A stretch of 64,000 nucleotides of DNA from Microbulbifer litoralis (GCF_023634065.1 NZ_JALKCV010000001.1:124001-188000), one strand, 5' to 3'; positions 9,795 to 19,943 are shown, numbered from the stretch's first letter. Notes: a model not told the origin generated them from the letters alone. Translations and numbers: made by a program.

Positions 9795-11126
9795 TCAGTT
9801 AGCCCCGCGCCCGCCGAACCGCTCCAGGATCACCGGTCGCGATTTTATATCGGCATCGCCGAGGCGGAATGCCCGGCGCAGCCGCTCCCCGGCCCGCTCC
9901 GCATCCGCTTCGCTGGCAGCGTGGATCATCGCCAGCGGTGTATCGGTGTTGACGCTGTCGCCGGGCGCGCGGATATCGCTCAGGCCTACACGGTGATCCA
10001 CCGGATCCGAGGCGCGGCGGCGACCGCCACCCAACTCCACCACGGCATTGCCCACCGCGCGCACATCGATTTCGGCAATGGTGCCGGCACCTTCCGGGTA
10101 AGCCGATACCACCACCGGCGCCGCGGGCAGGTGTTTGTCCGGCCGTTCCAGCAGATCCGCCGGGCCGCCCAGTTCCACCACCATCCTGCTGAAATATTCG
10201 CAGGCGGAGCCGTCGTCCAGGGTCCGCTCCATCATGTCACTACCCTGCCGCTGCCCGTCGGCGCGGCCGCTCAGTTGCAGCAATTCCGCCCCCAGTGCCA
10301 CCACCACCTGGTGCAGGCGCGGATCGCGGAAGTCGCCGCGCAGATAGTCGATCACCTCGCGCACTTCCAGTGCATTGCCCGCGCTGGGACCGAGTACCTG
10401 CGACATATCGGTAATCAGCGCAGAGATCGGCAGGCCCAGCCCCTCGCCGACTTCAACGATACTGTTTGCCAATTCCACCGCCATGGGAAAATTGTCGGCG
10501 AAGGCACCGCTGCCGGTCTTGATATCCATGACCAGGCTGTCGAGGCCGGCGGAGAGTTTTTTCGACAGGATGGAGGCGGTAATCAGCGGCACCGATTCCA
10601 CCGTGGCGGTGACATCGCGAATACCATAGAGGCGCTTGTCGGCGGGAGCCAGCTCCGCGGTCTGGCCGACGATGGCGCAGCCGGCCCGCTCGACCACCCG
10701 CTGGAAGGTGAAAATATCCGGACTGGTGTTGTAGCCGGGAATACTGTCCATCTTGTCGAGGGTACCGCCGGTGTGGCCGAGGCCGCGGCCGGAAATCATC
10801 GGCACGAAAGTGCCACAGGCGGCGAGCATCGGGGCCAGCATCAGGCTGACCTTGTCGCCGACACCACCGCTGGAATGCTTGTCGACCACCGGCCCCGGCA
10901 GGTCCAGCGCCGACCAGTCGAGGGTGGTGCCGGACCCCTGCAGCGCCCGTGTCAGCGCCACGGATTCCGGGCGCTCCAGGCCGCGGAAGAAGATCGCCAT
11001 CGCCAGCGCGGCCACCTGGCCCTCGGTGATGCTGTCATTCACCATGCCCTCGATGAAAAACTCGATCTGCCGCGCGGACAGGATCCCGCCCTCGCGCTTG
11101 GCATGAATGATTTCCTGAGCCAGCAT
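9795..11126 (-). CDS. deoA: Thymidine phosphorylase
   Basis: 443 aa, the normal length. Phosphorolyses thymidine and deoxyuridine to base plus deoxyribose 1-phosphate. The family signature segment [20 protein letters not shown] is intact, as are the [13 protein letters not shown] phosphate-binding loop and the [10 protein letters not shown] motif. It is the first gene of the minus-strand deoA-deoB-deoC-ALDH16 unit. AGGA lies upstream of the ATG. A 254-bp gap separates it from divergent nupC and contains a RutR-box-like palindrome. Confidence 0.96.
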   Translation of the reverse strand: MLAQEIIHAKREGGILSARQIEFFIEGMVNDSITEGQVAALAMAIFFRGLERPESVALTRALQGSGTTLDWSALDLPGPVVDKHSSGGVGDKVSLMLAPMLAACGTFVPMISGRGLGHTGGTLDKMDSIPGYNTSPDIFTFQRVVERAGCAIVGQTAELAPADKRLYGIRDVTATVESVPLITASILSKKLSAGLDSLVMDIKTGSGAFADNFPMAVELANSIVEVGEGLGLPISALITDMSQVLGPSAGNALEVREVIDYLRGDFRDPRLHQVVVALGAELLQLSGRADGQRQGSDMMERTLDDGSACEYFSRMVVELGGPADLLERPDKHLPAAPVVVSAYPEGAGTIAEIDVRAVGNAVVELGGGRRRASDPVDHRVGLSDIRAPGDSVNTDTPLAMIHAASEADAERAGERLRRAFRLGDADIKSRPVILERFGGRGAN

Positions 11127-11195
11127 TATTGTACTTGTCCTGTTGTTGCAGTTTTATTGCGGTGTTTTTGCCGATCGGAATATCATAGTTCAATC

Positions 11196-11211
11196 CTAAC
11201 CAGTTGGTCCA
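11196..11211. promoter_or_regulatory. RutR-box-like operator between deoA and nupC
   Basis: The sequence CTAACCAGTTGGTCCA has the perfect core dyad ACCA-GT-TGGT (11199-11208). It agrees with the published E. coli RutR consensus TTGACCANNTGGTCAA at 11 of 14 defined positions. It sits 70 bp upstream of deoA and 170 bp upstream of nupC in the divergent promoter region. A RutR-like TetR protein is encoded three genes downstream of nupC. The site was found by eye; binding is an inference. Confidence 0.55.
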
Positions 11212-11380
11212 CTTTTTGCAGCTTCGGAGCCCCGGGGCCCAGTGATTCCGGGGCACTCCGGAAGCGGGCAAATTGACCGGATAATCTGCTTCTGATAATT
11301 TCCAGGCGGTGTGCCGAGGCCTATACGAATAAACCGAGCTGCCCTCCCCGCTCCGGTGCACAGCTCCAGCAGGCACTTAT

Positions 11381-12589
11381 ATGAGTTTGATCGGTATGCT
11401 TGCCCTGGTGGCAATTGCGATCCTGTTTTCCGAAAATCGCAGGGCCATCAAGCCGCGCACGGTCGGCGCGGCCTTCGCGATACAGGCCGGCTTCGCCGCC
11501 CTGGTGCTCTATATACCCGCCGGGCAGGCCGCATTGGCCTCACTATCGGAAGGGGTACAGCATGTTATCGACTATGCCGATGCCGGTATCGCCTTCCTGT
11601 TCGGCGATCTCGGCCGGCAGAAGCTCGGCTTTATTTTTGCTTTCAATGTGCTTCCCGTCCTGATCTTTTTCTCCTCCCTGGTGGCCGTGCTCTACTACCT
11701 GGGCATCATGCAGAGAATTGTCGGCATCATCGGTACCTTCCTCCACCGGGTAATGGGAACCGGGCACACGGAATCCCTTTCCGCCACCGCCAATATTTTT
11801 GTCAGCCAGACCGAAGCACCGCTGATTATCCGCCCCTACATTGCCGGCATGACCCGCTCGGAACTGTTTGCGGTCATGGTGGGTGGCATGGCCTCCATTG
11901 CCGGTTCACTGCTGGTGGGCTACGCGAACATGGGCGTGGAATTGAAATACCTGATTGCGGCCAGCTTTATGGCGGCACCGGGCGGCCTGTTGATGGCAAA
12001 GCTGATGGTCCCGGAGCAGGAAAGCCTGCAGGATACCAACCAGAATATCGTCTTCGACGACAGCGAGCGGCCGGCCAACGTGATTGATGCGGCGGCCAGC
12101 GGCGCACTGAGCGGTATGCAACTGGCAGTCAATATCGGCGCCATGCTGATCGCCTTTATCGCGCTGATCGCGCTGATCAACGGCGCTATCGGCGGTATTT
12201 TCGGCTGGTTCGGGCTGCCGGACGTGACACTGCAGGGCATCCTCGGCACCATTTTCTCTCCCATCGCCTACGCGCTGGGGATTCCCTGGTCCGAGAGCAT
12301 CACGTCCGGCAGCCTGATCGGGCAGAAACTGGTGCTCAACGAATTTGTCGCCTACGCGGATTTCATCGATCACAAGGAGGCCCTGTCCCCCCACGCGCAG
12401 ATCGTGGTCACCTTTGCACTCTGCGGCTTCGCCAATTTTTCCTCCATCGCCATACTGCTGGGCGGTCTCGGCAGCCTGGCGCCGTCGCGCCGGCCGGAGA
12501 TTGCCCGCATGGGACTGAAAGCCGTACTGGCCGGCACCCTGGCGAACCTGATGAGCGCGGCGCTGGCCGGGTTCTTCGTCTCCCTGTAA
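11381..12589 (+). CDS. nupC: NupC-type concentrative nucleoside transporter
   Basis: 402 aa inner-membrane permease of the CNT family, importing nucleosides by cation symport. It shows the expected many-helix profile with the conserved segments [57 protein letters not shown] and the C-terminal [20 protein letters not shown] (segments quoted in part; key residues are the Gln/Thr/Glu of QTEAP and the Asn/Ser of ANFSS). It begins the plus-strand nupC-cdd-upp-regulator unit. It brings pyrimidine nucleosides to Cdd and DeoA. Confidence 0.94.
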   Translation: MSLIGMLALVAIAILFSENRRAIKPRTVGAAFAIQAGFAALVLYIPAGQAALASLSEGVQHVIDYADAGIAFLFGDLGRQKLGFIFAFNVLPVLIFFSSLVAVLYYLGIMQRIVGIIGTFLHRVMGTGHTESLSATANIFVSQTEAPLIIRPYIAGMTRSELFAVMVGGMASIAGSLLVGYANMGVELKYLIAASFMAAPGGLLMAKLMVPEQESLQDTNQNIVFDDSERPANVIDAAASGALSGMQLAVNIGAMLIAFIALIALINGAIGGIFGWFGLPDVTLQGILGTIFSPIAYALGIPWSESITSGSLIGQKLVLNEFVAYADFIDHKEALSPHAQIVVTFALCGFANFSSIAILLGGLGSLAPSRRPEIARMGLKAVLAGTLANLMSAALAGFFVSL

Positions 12590-12608
12590 CCCGGCAACAA
12601 CCAACAAC

Positions 12609-13571
12609 ATGCAAGAAAATTCCCCGACGACCGAGACAGCACTGCAGGATTTTCCCGGACGGCTTCGTGCCACTATAGGGCGGGCCGCCGGCAATGGCGG
12701 CATCATCAGTGCGGCGGTGGTGCGCCATACCTGCGAGGCCCTGGAGATCGATGTCGAACAACTGATGCTGCGACTGGTACCGGTGGCGGCCGCCTATGGA
12801 GTGGCCCCGGTATCCCGCTATCCGGTCGGCGCGGTGGCGCGCGGCACCCGCGAGGACTCCCACGGCTATGCGCAGCTCTACCTGGGCGCCAATATGGAAT
12901 TTCCCGGACGCGCCCTCTGCTACAGCCTGCACGCGGAACAGGCCGCAGTGGCCAACGCCTGGAACAGTCGCGAGCCGGGTCTTTCCAGCCTGGCAGTCTC
13001 CGCGCCCCCCTGCGGCCTCTGCCGGCAGTTCCTGCACGAGCTGTCCGAATCCCGCCCGCTGAGAGTCGTTTTCCCGGACGGTGCCCGACGCGATTACTGC
13101 GAGACCGATACAGCCGCGCTGCTGCCCGGCGCCTTCGGCCCCACCGATCTCGGTCATAAAGGCAACATGATGGCGGTGAACGATGCCCCGGCCACACTGC
13201 CATCCGCGATCGATGGCGCCGACCCGCTGTTTCTCGACGCCCTGGAAGCCGCGCGCTTTTCCTATGCGCCCTACACGGGTAACCGCGCTGGCTGCGCACT
13301 GCAACTCGAAGACGGCTCGGTATTTTCCGGCAGCTACGCGGAGAATGCCGCGCACAACCCGGGACTGTCACCACTGCACGCCGCACTGTCGAACATGCGC
13401 ATGGCACTTGGCCCCGGCGCCCTGCCGGCAGCTTTTACAAAACTGGCCCGCTGTGTACTGGTGGAGTCGACAGCCGATATCAGCCAGCGGCAGTTACTGG
13501 CCACCCTGCTCTCTTCCTTTGCCGCGGATGTTGCTCTCGAGTATCACCCCCTGCGGGCCGACAATAACTGA
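12609..13571 (+). CDS. cdd: Cytidine deaminase, two-domain type
   Basis: 320 aa, a little longer than E. coli Cdd (294 aa) and of the same duplicated-domain homodimer type. The catalytic zinc site is in the first half: H108-A-E110 in HAEQAAV with E110 as proton shuttle, and C135/C138 in PPCGLCRQF. The second domain keeps the fold (FSYAPYTGNRAGCAL, FSGSYAENAAHNPGLSP) but lacks the zinc ligands, as in E. coli. Deaminates cytidine and deoxycytidine to (deoxy)uridine, which the phosphorylase can then split. It starts 19 nt after nupC. Confidence 0.94.
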   Translation: MQENSPTTETALQDFPGRLRATIGRAAGNGGIISAAVVRHTCEALEIDVEQLMLRLVPVAAAYGVAPVSRYPVGAVARGTREDSHGYAQLYLGANMEFPGRALCYSLHAEQAAVANAWNSREPGLSSLAVSAPPCGLCRQFLHELSESRPLRVVFPDGARRDYCETDTAALLPGAFGPTDLGHKGNMMAVNDAPATLPSAIDGADPLFLDALEAARFSYAPYTGNRAGCALQLEDGSVFSGSYAENAAHNPGLSPLHAALSNMRMALGPGALPAAFTKLARCVLVESTADISQRQLLATLLSSFAADVALEYHPLRADNN

Positions 13572-13592
13572 CATAAAAAAGGGTATAGAACA

Positions 13593-14228
13593 ATGAGTGA
13601 AAACCTCGTCCTGATTGACCACCCCCTTATCCAACACAAGCTGACGATCATGCGGGATCGCGATACAACCGCCGGCAAATTCCGGCTGTTGCTGAAGGAG
13701 ATCAGCCTGCTGATGGGCTACGAGGCAACCCGGGACCTGCCTCTCAGCAGCAAGAATATCGAGACACCGCTGGAGGAAATGGAAGCACCGACGCTGTCCG
13801 GCAAGAAGCTCTGCTTCTTCTCCATACTGCGCGCGGGGGACGGACTGCTGTCCGGGCTGCTGGAACTGGTGCCCTCGGCGCGGGTCGGCCATATCGGCCT
13901 CTACCGGGACAGCGAGACACTGGAAGCGGTAGAATATTTCTTCAAGGCGCCCAAGCAGCTTTCCAACCGCCTGTGCCTGGTGGTTGACCCGATGCTGGCC
14001 ACCGGGCATTCCGCCTGCGCCGCCATCGACAAGATAAAGAGCCACGGTGCCAGGAATATCCGCTTTGTCTGCCTGCTGGCATCGCCCGAGGGGCTGGCCA
14101 CCATAGCGGCCGAACACCCGGACGTCACTGTCTACGCGGCCGCCCTGGACCGGGAGCTGAACGACAGCGGATATATCCTGCCGGGCATCGGCGACGCCGG
14201 CGACCGCCTGTTCGGCACCGCCAAATAG
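13593..14228 (+). CDS. upp: Uracil phosphoribosyltransferase
   Basis: 211 aa, normal length. Converts uracil and PRPP to UMP. The N-terminus [20 protein letters not shown] and the [15 protein letters not shown] region are typical of Upp. The PRPP loop reads [17 protein letters not shown], with His where many Upp proteins have a second Gly. The C-terminal [18 protein letters not shown] carries the uracil-binding loop. An AGGG ribosome binding site lies upstream. It salvages the base released by nucleoside phosphorolysis. Confidence 0.95.
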   Translation: MSENLVLIDHPLIQHKLTIMRDRDTTAGKFRLLLKEISLLMGYEATRDLPLSSKNIETPLEEMEAPTLSGKKLCFFSILRAGDGLLSGLLELVPSARVGHIGLYRDSETLEAVEYFFKAPKQLSNRLCLVVDPMLATGHSACAAIDKIKSHGARNIRFVCLLASPEGLATIAAEHPDVTVYAAALDRELNDSGYILPGIGDAGDRLFGTAK

Positions 14229-14289
14229 CCGCCCGGGGGTCGCCTGTGAGAGAATGGCCCGCAGTCAATTGCCAGTACGCCCCAGAGAT

Positions 14290-14925
14290 ATGCCAGAGAA
14301 GAAAAAGCCCGGCACAGCAAGGAAGTCGGGTATTCGCGAAGCCAACACCCGCCAGATCATCGCCGCGGCAGAAGCGCTGTTTTCGGAAAAGGGATTCAAC
14401 GGCACCTCCACCCAGGAAATTGCCGACCGGGCCGGCCTGCCCAAGGCCAATGTGCATTACTACTTCAAGACCAAGCAGGACCTCTACACCGTGGTGCTGC
14501 GGGATGTCCTCGAGGGCTGGCAGAAGGACGCGGAGATCTTCAATCGCTCGTCGGACCCGGGGGAAGTACTGCGCTCCTATATCCGCGCGAAAATGGAGCA
14601 CTCGTTTACCCGCCCCAAGGGCTCCAAGATGTGGGCCATGGAGGTGATCCAGGGCGGCCCGGTGATGGGCAGGGAGATCCGCAAGGCGCTGCTCACCTGG
14701 GACGACACGGTGCTGCAGCGGATCCAGTCCTGGATCGACGACGGCAGCATCCATGCGGTCAGCCCGCAGAGCATGCTCAATATGATCTGGGCCACGACCC
14801 AGTACTACGCCGACTACGATTACCAGATCCGCATATTGAACGGCAACAAGCGCCTGACGAAAGCGCAGCGGGAGGAGGCGATCGAGGACGTGAGCCGCAT
14901 GATCCTGCACGGGGTGCTTAAATAG
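14290..14925 (+). CDS. RutR-like TetR-family regulator
   Basis: About 211 aa from ATG 14290 (an in-frame ATG at 14254 is also possible). N-terminal TetR helix-turn-helix: ANTRQIIAAAEALFSEKGFN, then TSTQEIADRAGLPKANVHYY. The ligand domain strongly resembles RutR, the uracil/thymine-sensing repressor of pyrimidine use. Shared features include YIRAKMEHSFTRPKGSKMWAMEVIQGGP against the RutR LEVSR...LFCMEMLAGAP, and MIWATTQYYADYDYQI against MIWASTQHYADFAVQV. It is the last gene of the nupC-cdd-upp unit, and a RutR-like box lies in the shared deo/nup promoter. I infer that it represses both divergent units and is released by uracil or thymine. No rutA-G operon is present in the window. Confidence 0.82.
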   Translation: MPEKKKPGTARKSGIREANTRQIIAAAEALFSEKGFNGTSTQEIADRAGLPKANVHYYFKTKQDLYTVVLRDVLEGWQKDAEIFNRSSDPGEVLRSYIRAKMEHSFTRPKGSKMWAMEVIQGGPVMGREIRKALLTWDDTVLQRIQSWIDDGSIHAVSPQSMLNMIWATTQYYADYDYQIRILNGNKRLTKAQREEAIEDVSRMILHGVLK

Positions 14926-15080
14926 CCCGGCTGAACGGTTTCACGCGCCGGACCGAAGCGGGCAATCCCCGGATTCCGTCACAACCCCGAGCGGATGCGA
15001 CGCACCACAGGACACAGCACAGGACACACCACAGAAAGGTACGCCGGCTCCAGACGCCCCCGGAGATGGAGGGCGGCACT

Positions 15081-16676
15081 TCAGAAATCCGCTGGCGTTA
15101 TGCTCTCGCGCCCGGCCAGCAATTGCTGCACCGCGGTAAAATCCACAACCCCGCTGTTCACGTAAGTGGGCTTCTCCAGCAGCGGCGGATAGCCGTCGCC
15201 ACCCGCGGCCAGGAAGCTGTTGGTGGCCAGCCGATAAACCTTTTGCGGATCCAGGGGCTGGCTTTCCGAACCGATAACAAGCTCGCCGTTCTCCCGGAAG
15301 GATAGGCCGGTGTACTGGATCCCCCGCCGGTTGCCATCCAACAACCCGACCGCCTGCAGGTACTGGCGCAGTTCCTCGCCGTTGAGGTCCACATAACCGA
15401 TGGTATTGGCAAATGGCATGACCTGCATCAGCGACTTGACGGTGACCTCGCCCTGGTACAGGTTGTCCCGGATGCCGCCGCTGTTGGTAATGGCGATGTC
15501 CGCTCGCGCGAACTGTTGGAATGCCCGGGTAATCATACTGCCGAGCGGGCTGACATTGGAGGCTTCGCGCCTGTCGCCGCGATCGAAGGTTTCTTCCGCG
15601 CGGGTTATGACCTCGCGCAGGGCGGCGCCCCCCTTGTCCTGGTAATCCTTCAGGAATGCCTGTAATTCCACATCCGGGGAGATACTGGCCTGGACATACT
15701 GCCGCTCCTCGCCCTTCCCGGTTTTCAGGTTGACGGGGACCAGCCGATAATCGACCAGTTCGACGGAGTCCCTTCCGACAATCAGATCCGCGCGGCCGAC
15801 ATACTTGCCCCATTCGTGCGCCTGCATTATCCAGGTACCGTTTTCATGGTCGGGCTTGCAGGGCTCTCCGGGTCGGTAATCCGCAACCAGCTCACCTTTT
15901 TTGTCGATACATACCGGCTGCTGGGAGTGGCCACCGACAATAATATCGATACCGTTTACCGCCCTGGCGAGGGCCACATCAGTGCCGATTGCCTCCATGT
16001 CGTGGCCCATATGGGTGAGCGCGATCACCAGGTCGGCTTTCTCTTCCAGTTTCGGCAACAGCTGGGCCATCTCCTTTTCCGGTAGCACAAAGTCGAGCCC
16101 CTCGACGTATTCCGGGTTGCCGATATAACTGGTGGACTGGGTAATCAGGCCGACAACCGCGATGCGCATACCGCCCTTGTTGAAAATCCTGTAGGGCTTG
16201 AAAAGCCGCTGGCCGTCGCGGTCGTAGATATTGGCCGAGAGGAAGTCGAAACTGGACCAGCCCTGCTGCTTCCTGATCACCCCAAGCGGGTTGTCAAACT
16301 CGTGGTTGCCGACTGCCATGGCGTCATATCCCATACGGCTCATGCCGCGGAAATCCGGCTCGGCATCCTGCATGTCGGACTCGGGCACCCCGGTATTCAC
16401 ATCGCCGCCGGACAGCAGCAGGGTGTAGCCACCGTCGGCTTTCACTTCCGCGCGGATCCTGTCGACCAGGGTCTTGCGCGCAGCCATGCCGTATTCGCCG
16501 TACTGGTTGGGCCAGAAACGGCCGTGGTTGTCATTGGTATGCAGCAGGGTCAGCCGGATGGTCTCGCCATCCTGGGCTGCCAGGGTATTGTGGGCAAGGC
16601 CCAGCCACAGTACGGCCATTGCCAACAGCGCTGCGGACAGGCTTCCGCCCTGCCGATATTGTCTTCTCGTGATCAT
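15081..16676 (-). CDS. ushA: UshA-type bifunctional 5'-nucleotidase/UDP-sugar hydrolase
   Basis: About 531 aa from ATG 16676, chosen over the ATG at 16799 because GGGAGTG lies 5 nt upstream and a signal peptide (ending AHNTLAA) follows. The metallophosphatase domain has LLHTNDNHGRF, SGGDVNTG, the GNHEFDNP motif, LTHMGHD and GGHSQQP, which supply the dimetal ligands. The C-terminal 5'-nucleotidase domain binds substrate (NSGGIRDNLYQGEV, GYVDLNGEELRQYL). It is periplasmic and removes phosphate from nucleotides so that NupC can import nucleosides. It follows the TonB receptor on the same strand, after a terminator. Confidence 0.9.
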   Translation of the reverse strand: MITRRQYRQGGSLSAALLAMAVLWLGLAHNTLAAQDGETIRLTLLHTNDNHGRFWPNQYGEYGMAARKTLVDRIRAEVKADGGYTLLLSGGDVNTGVPESDMQDAEPDFRGMSRMGYDAMAVGNHEFDNPLGVIRKQQGWSSFDFLSANIYDRDGQRLFKPYRIFNKGGMRIAVVGLITQSTSYIGNPEYVEGLDFVLPEKEMAQLLPKLEEKADLVIALTHMGHDMEAIGTDVALARAVNGIDIIVGGHSQQPVCIDKKGELVADYRPGEPCKPDHENGTWIMQAHEWGKYVGRADLIVGRDSVELVDYRLVPVNLKTGKGEERQYVQASISPDVELQAFLKDYQDKGGAALREVITRAEETFDRGDRREASNVSPLGSMITRAFQQFARADIAITNSGGIRDNLYQGEVTVKSLMQVMPFANTIGYVDLNGEELRQYLQAVGLLDGNRRGIQYTGLSFRENGELVIGSESQPLDPQKVYRLATNSFLAAGGDGYPPLLEKPTYVNSGVVDFTAVQQLLAGRESITPADF

Positions 16677-16752
16677 ACGGTCACTCCCGTTCTGTTTACT
16701 GCAACTGTTCTTCTGCGGAGCCCCGGAATTTCGCGGTCCCGGGTCTGCAAGC

Positions 16753-16779
16753 AAAAAAGCCGGCGCAGGGCGCCGGCTC
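16753..16779 (-). terminator. Rho-independent terminator of the TonB receptor gene
   Basis: On the minus strand, a stem GCCGGCGCC-CT-GCGCCGGC is followed by TTTTTTGC. It lies just past the receptor stop codon and before the ushA start, so ushA transcription depends on read-through or its own promoter. Confidence 0.85.
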
Positions 16780-16802
16780 CGGATCAGCTTCCGATACATT
16801 GA

Positions 16803-19800
16803 TCAGAAGTTGTATCTCAATCCCAGCTTCACGCGCCAGGTGGACTCTTCCGTCTGGAAGCGGCTGTAGTTTTTGGTATTCAGGCCGCCGAAAGGCTCGT
16901 AGTAGACGTACTGACCTTGGTCGTTGACGTCGTAGTCGAACAGGAGTTGCTGCGGATACTCGATGTCGTACACCTTGCCCCAGTCATCGTTCAACAGGTT
17001 GGCGAAGTTGTCGACCGTCAGGTAGACCAGCCCGCGATGCTCCGGCATGAAGCCGGGCACTTCCTGGGTGATGGCCAGGTCCATGGTGGTGACCCAGGGC
17101 ATATTGTCGGAGTACTTGTCCGTATAGCCGCCGGCGGAACCGGCCACGCCCGCCGCCTGTGCAATCGCCATGACCTCGTCGTAACTCAGGCCGCTTTCAA
17201 AATCCACCGCCGGATCGTCGGCGCCGGAGGGAATATAGGCCAGGTAGACGTCGGAGTCGTCAAAGCTCGGCTGGTCGCCGAGGCCGCCATCCTGGTAGGA
17301 ACCCAGGGTCCAGGAGAAGGGACGCCCGGAGCGACGCTCCATAAACAGGTTGAAATTGGTAGCATAGCCCTCCACAAACTCGGTCTGGTAGCCGAGGTTC
17401 AGCACGAAGCGGTGCTCGATCTCGTAGTAGGCGGTGCCCTCCAGCGGTACGCCACGGCTTTCCACCACTTCGTACTGGTAGTTGGATTCCGCCGTGGAGC
17501 TGGTGCCCGGGTTGACCTCGGTGATGTCCTGGTGGGTGTAGGACAGGTTGAAAGACAGCCCGTTGTCGAACACCTTGTCCAGCGCGGTGCTCCAGATAAC
17601 ACTGCGGCCACCGTTGTCGACGTTGGTCAGCTCCAGGTCGTAGTTGCCCTCGAACTCGGTGCCGTTATAGATATTGTCCCAGATAATACGGCCGTCCGGT
17701 GTGCGCTCGCCGCTGTCGACCCGCGACAGGTCGCGCCAGTAGACAGAGTTCTCGCGATCCACATAGGTCAGCTCGGTGCTCCAGTTGAAGTCGTTGCCCA
17801 GACCCGGGATGTCGAAGGCGTAGTCCGCGGCCAGCTGGTAGCGCCAGTCGGACGGCAGTTCGAAATCCGGGTCGATATTGTTGGTACTGCCGGCTCCCGG
17901 AGCCAGGTCGTCCATGGCCACCTGCGGAACCCGGGTGAAATCCACGGTACTGGGATCGAGGCTGGTGAAATAAGAGGCATCCTTGGTGGTACCGTCATTG
18001 GTGTAGGCGTTGGATACCCATACCAGCGGCATGCCACCGCTGAAGCGGCCGACGCCACCGCGCAGGGTCAGGTCTTCGCGCAGGTCCCAGGTAAAGCCCA
18101 CCCGCGGCAGCCAGATATCCCGGCCGTCCAGGTCTTCCGTATTGGCGTAACCGTAGGTTTCCTCGAAGTTGCTGTTGCGGTTGGGCGTGCTGCCGACACT
18201 GAGTGTTTCGTAACGCAGGCCCGCGACCAGTTCGAAATCCGCAAAGGGCTCCAGGGTCACGTCGCCGTAGAGGGAGTATTTGGTGCTGTCGACATCGTAG
18301 GCGATATCCTGGACATCGTTGGTATAGGCGTTGCTGTACTCCAGGCTCGATATGACCTGGTTTTCGAAATCATCGATGCTGTCGAAGCCCCAGGTACCCG
18401 CAGAGTCGCGGCCGTAGACGTTGTAGTTCCAGGTATCCTCGAGTTCGGCACCGAAGCGGTACTGGACACCGCCCGCGGTGTAAATGCCGTGCACACCGAA
18501 GTTCCACACCTCGTTGGCCAGTATGTTGGCCTGGCGATTCTCATCCTGGCCGGCAACGATAGAGCCATTGTCGGTGCGGATATTGACTTCGCCCCAGTTC
18601 GAATTGGTCAGGGAAGCCTGTTCATACTCCTTGTAGGACAGGTTTACCTCGGTGCTGAAGGCGTCGCTCCAGTCGGAGAAGAGGTGGGAGGTGTAGTAGG
18701 TGGTGTCCTGGGCCAGGGTCCAGAGATTGGACGAGAGGTTCAGGGTATCGCTGTACTCGGTGTAATTCCGGGCGGAGCGGGTTTCCTGGTTGCTATAGGT
18801 GAAATCCGCGCGGTGGTTGTCGCTGATATTCCAGTCCAGCTTGACCAGCAGCTTCTCGTCTTCATCGGGGGACGGCGCGGAACCGATGGAATCGCTCAAG
18901 CCGTAGACATCTTCCATGATGCCCAGTACGCGCGACGCCTCCTCGGTAGTGACATCGTGATTTGCCAGTGTGTCCAGGTTGTAGTCAAACGCGACTTCTT
19001 CTTCCCATTTTTCATAGGAAGAAAAGAAGAACAGCTTGTCCTGCACCAGCGGACCACTGAAGGAGACACCGTAGGTTTCCTCCTCGTTGTCGATATCGTA
19101 CTCGGTTACCGAACCGTCACTCGGCAACCGGTCGTCTTTTGCAGTACCCGCCCAGGGCACGGATTCAAAGAAGGCACTGCCGTGGAATTCATTGGTACCG
19201 GACTTGGTCACGGCGTTGATATTACCGCCGGCGAAGTTGCCCTTGCGGGCGTCAAAGGGGGCGTACTCAATGGAGATCTGCTCCACCGCATCCAGCGAGA
19301 TCGGCGGGCGGGCGCTGGGATAACCGTTATCGTTCAGGCCGAAGGTATCGTTGATACCCACGCTGTCGACGGTCAGCGAGTTGTACTTGGGGTTGCTGCC
19401 GGCGATGCTCAGCTCGACACCGTTCGGGCTGACCACGGCCAGCGGATTGGAGCGGATCACATCCTTCAGGTCGCGGTTGAAGGTGGCCGAGTTGGCGATC
19501 TGGTCTTCCCCGAAGACACCGCTGGAACCGCGGTTGGTGTAAACCTGTGCCTCGGCGGTGACCACCACCTCTTCGACGCTGTTCAGTTCGATCCCCGCAT
19601 CCCCCAGGTCGATGGGCAGGGTCAGGGGGGAACCCAGGGTCAGGTAGATGTCGTTCAATACCTCTTCGCCCTCTTCGGACTCCACACGCACGGTATAGGG
19701 TCCGCCCACGCGCAGGCCGTTCAGGCTGAAGCGGCCGGATTCACTGGAGAGAATTTCACGACGGCTGTTGGAAGGGGTATGAATGGCAATGATCCTGGCG

Positions 19801-19943
19801 TTATCCACCGGCTGGCCATCGGCATCGGTCACGACACCGCGGATGGCAGTACTGGTTTCCTGGGCGAGGGCCATGGGCGCTACGCCCATCGTCGAGATCA
19901 CCGCAGCGGATAAGAGTCCACGCGGAAAAGAGCTGCGTTTCAT
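16803..19943 (-). CDS. Oar-like TonB-dependent outer-membrane receptor
   Basis: 1046 aa. Signal peptide (1-27, ending MALAQ), then a carboxypeptidase-regulatory-like beta-sandwich (about 30-110; IRGVVTDADGQPVDNARI, GRFSLNGLRVGGPYTV), as in Oar proteins of Myxococcus and Xanthomonas. A plug domain follows (about 125-250; EEVVVTAEAQ, SLTVDSVGINDTFGLNDNG, GNFAGGNINAVTKSGTNEF). A large beta-barrel ends in the outer-membrane signature VKLGLRYNF with terminal Phe. It takes up a large or scarce ligand using TonB energy; the substrate cannot be read from sequence. The position between a RutR-like box (20094-20109) and ushA suggests nucleic-acid fragments or nucleotides as the ligand, by inference only. 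Confidence 0.85.
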   Translation of the reverse strand: MKRSSFPRGLLSAAVISTMGVAPMALAQETSTAIRGVVTDADGQPVDNARIIAIHTPSNSRREILSSESGRFSLNGLRVGGPYTVRVESEEGEEVLNDIYLTLGSPLTLPIDLGDAGIELNSVEEVVVTAEAQVYTNRGSSGVFGEDQIANSATFNRDLKDVIRSNPLAVVSPNGVELSIAGSNPKYNSLTVDSVGINDTFGLNDNGYPSARPPISLDAVEQISIEYAPFDARKGNFAGGNINAVTKSGTNEFHGSAFFESVPWAGTAKDDRLPSDGSVTEYDIDNEEETYGVSFSGPLVQDKLFFFSSYEKWEEEVAFDYNLDTLANHDVTTEEASRVLGIMEDVYGLSDSIGSAPSPDEDEKLLVKLDWNISDNHRADFTYSNQETRSARNYTEYSDTLNLSSNLWTLAQDTTYYTSHLFSDWSDAFSTEVNLSYKEYEQASLTNSNWGEVNIRTDNGSIVAGQDENRQANILANEVWNFGVHGIYTAGGVQYRFGAELEDTWNYNVYGRDSAGTWGFDSIDDFENQVISSLEYSNAYTNDVQDIAYDVDSTKYSLYGDVTLEPFADFELVAGLRYETLSVGSTPNRNSNFEETYGYANTEDLDGRDIWLPRVGFTWDLREDLTLRGGVGRFSGGMPLVWVSNAYTNDGTTKDASYFTSLDPSTVDFTRVPQVAMDDLAPGAGSTNNIDPDFELPSDWRYQLAADYAFDIPGLGNDFNWSTELTYVDRENSVYWRDLSRVDSGERTPDGRIIWDNIYNGTEFEGNYDLELTNVDNGGRSVIWSTALDKVFDNGLSFNLSYTHQDITEVNPGTSSTAESNYQYEVVESRGVPLEGTAYYEIEHRFVLNLGYQTEFVEGYATNFNLFMERRSGRPFSWTLGSYQDGGLGDQPSFDDSDVYLAYIPSGADDPAVDFESGLSYDEVMAIAQAAGVAGSAGGYTDKYSDNMPWVTTMDLAITQEVPGFMPEHRGLVYLTVDNFANLLNDDWGKVYDIEYPQQLLFDYDVNDQGQYVYYEPFGGLNTKNYSRFQTEESTWRVKLGLRYNF

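Noticed and set aside
16803..19913. Long plus-strand frame opposite the TonB receptor (998 codons)
   Set aside because: It is the antisense shadow of the receptor in high-GC DNA; only the minus frame has signal peptide, plug and barrel motifs. The same applies to the other long antisense frames across secA, murC and mraY.
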